Assembly (NCBI GenBank): GCA_030549335.1
Contig: CM060193.1
Span: 48,131,891-48,195,890 of the forward strand
Reading direction: 5' to 3'
DNA: 64,000 nt
Source of the DNA: Pontederia crassipes
Taxonomy: Eukaryota > Streptophyta > Magnoliopsida > Commelinales > Pontederiaceae
The translations under genes and the position numbers were made by a program. The notes below the pieces were generated by a model that worked only from the letters and a program-made list of their open reading frames with translations, was not told the origin of the DNA and did no database searches. Shown one piece after another: positions 62,507 through 64,000 of the stretch (within the stretch, counting starts at the first letter, position 1; every line of letters begins with the position of its first letter).

Positions 62507-64000
62507 ATCTATATCCTATATAATAAGTTTGCAAAAGCTATAATATCTATTCATATATAAAATAAAAATATAACTATGTTTCATGGCATGCCAATATTTC
62601 ATAACATTTTTTAAGTAATGAAAAATTATGAATGTCCAAATAATTTTGTTAAACATATAATATTTTACAATATACAATAAGAATAAGATATTTGGCAAAT
62701 GTCAAATATTCATGTGTCATATAAAATGTTATAAATAATTAAAATATTAATTTATACATGTTAATTAATTGGTAAATTAGTAGCTAAAATTATTGAATAA
62801 ATAATTATAAGAGATAACTACAATATATCGTTGACTATATAATTTCACAATCATAATATGTATGGTTATGTAGTAATTTTTTCAACCATACTTATATTGT
62901 AGTTTAGTTATTTAATAATAAAGTCCTTGATATACAAATGAAATTTTTCCAACATGAATATTTTAGAAATGATAAAGATATGATATGTGTGAAATATCAA
63001 AATTAACATATGTTTAAATAGTAAAGATGATGATCTTTTTAAAAGTTTGTTATCAAAAGTTAATAATTTAATTAATAATTTTATATTTTTGTATATTTTA
63101 AACTATAAATACAGCTTCATAAAAGTTTCAATGGTGCATTTCATAGCAACACAATCTACATCATTTTCAAGAGAAAAGAGCACATGCGTGTTTTCTCTTA
63201 AGAATATTTTTTCCCTTATGTATTTATATGTATGTATGCACACATAATGTGATGGCAAAAAATATCACATGGCACCCTATTAGAAAGTGATGTAACATTT
63301 AAATTATTTTTAACTATTTCTTTATAAATATAAATTTTAGTACGCTAAATTATATTCATGACTTATATATATGTCCTAACAATATTTTTAAAACATTATT
63401 ATGCAATATGTTTGTTATAAAGTAATTACTAATTTAGTTATATTTTTATACTGTCTATGTTAATAATTTATCATATCAATTACAATGGTTGTAACACGTT
63501 CTATGTTGTATTTGAGAGAAAAGAACGTATATATGTTTTCTTGCAAGAACATTTTTTTTTTCATAGGTATATACATGTGTGTATATATGCACGCAGTCAC
63601 GCACCATGTGATGTGTTACAATGAAGTCACATATCATTTTCAAATAAAATATTATATATATATAAGTAGACATAAAAGTCGTCACTACATTATTTATGCT
63701 AATTATTTTAATTTATATGATCACCTTTTGATGTTATCAAGTGGTTAATACAATGAATTAATTAAGATTATGATATATATGAGAATGATTACTTATGCAG
63801 GAGGTGTTAACTATAAGATATTCCAAGAAACTAATTTATTATCATAGTTTAGATTTTAATATTTTCAAAGTTGGTTATCAAATAATTATTAATTTACGAT
63901 AATATCATCTTATAAATTAGTATGGAAATGCATAATTTTTTTATTTATATTTTAATTGAATATTTTGTAAGTATAAATAGGGGGCACATTCAAATTTAAT
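62507..64000. other. AT-rich region with degenerate direct repeats
   Basis: Blocks at about 63050-63250, 63470-63680 and 63860-64000 share, in loose form, GTTATCAAA..., TATAAATA, AGAGAAAAGA(A/G)C, and TATGTATGTATGCAC-like phrases. The last one ends in TATAAATAGGGGGCAC (TATA at 63972-63980), which could be the promoter of a gene beyond the right edge. No coding sequence within the window. Confidence 0.45.

Overview
This is nuclear DNA of a flowering plant, probably a monocot. The evidence is GT-AG split plant gene families with GC-rich coding 5' ends set in AT-rich intergenic DNA, and abundant plant-type transposons: L1-type LINEs, Ty1/copia, hAT, PIF/Harbinger-like MITEs and CACTA-like ends. 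The monocot call rests mainly on GC contrast and is an inference.

Genes, left to right. (1) The 5' part of a chloroplast RNA-binding protein (cpRNP), minus strand, 41-861, running off the left edge. (2) A six-exon NET-domain protein, minus strand, 3706-16031, whose introns carry most of the TEs in that region. (3) A divergently oriented gene at 18411-18817 with the mS38/COX24/AURKAIP1 C-terminus of a mitochondrial ribosomal protein. (4) A two-exon, 62-residue membrane-type microprotein gene, plus strand, 42336-47557, with a 5 kb intron. (5) A papain-type cysteine endopeptidase with an RDEL tail, plus strand, about 50140-52088, truncated at its 5' end and broken inside an exon by a 546 bp hAT MITE with a perfect 8 bp target-site duplication. 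(6) A single-exon CRINKLY4-like receptor ectodomain plus membrane helix without a kinase, plus strand, 56481-57656, preceded by a good TATA box.

Transposon layout. Intron 3 of gene 2 holds a palindromic MITE (4617-6291) that was itself hit by a 5'-truncated LINE. Intron 2 holds a nearly full-length but defective LINE (about 6820-12230) and a decayed copia pol on the minus strand (about 12480-14130). An 837 bp hAT element (17468-18304) sits in the shared upstream region of genes 2 and 3. A foldback element (about 22350-22990) is followed by another defective LINE (about 22995-27750, minus), part of a second foldback copy, and a decayed copia element (about 28235-30840). The most intricate part is 31.1-41.75 kb. 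There a LINE of a different lineage is split in three, first by a tandem Harbinger-like MITE cluster (32908-34508, flanked by TAA) and then by a gag-only copia-type LTR element (34752-41502). That LTR element carries an internal inversion with one breakpoint in its 5' LTR.

The right-hand 6 kb (57.7-64 kb) is AT-rich and shows no gene. It has a long compound (AAT)n/(ATG)n/(ATC)n microsatellite and ends in a TATA-like sequence. I found no CRISPR array, rRNA or tRNA gene. The real content of the window is a small set of ordinary plant genes and a legible history of nested transposition; I do not see a new enzymatic or defence system.
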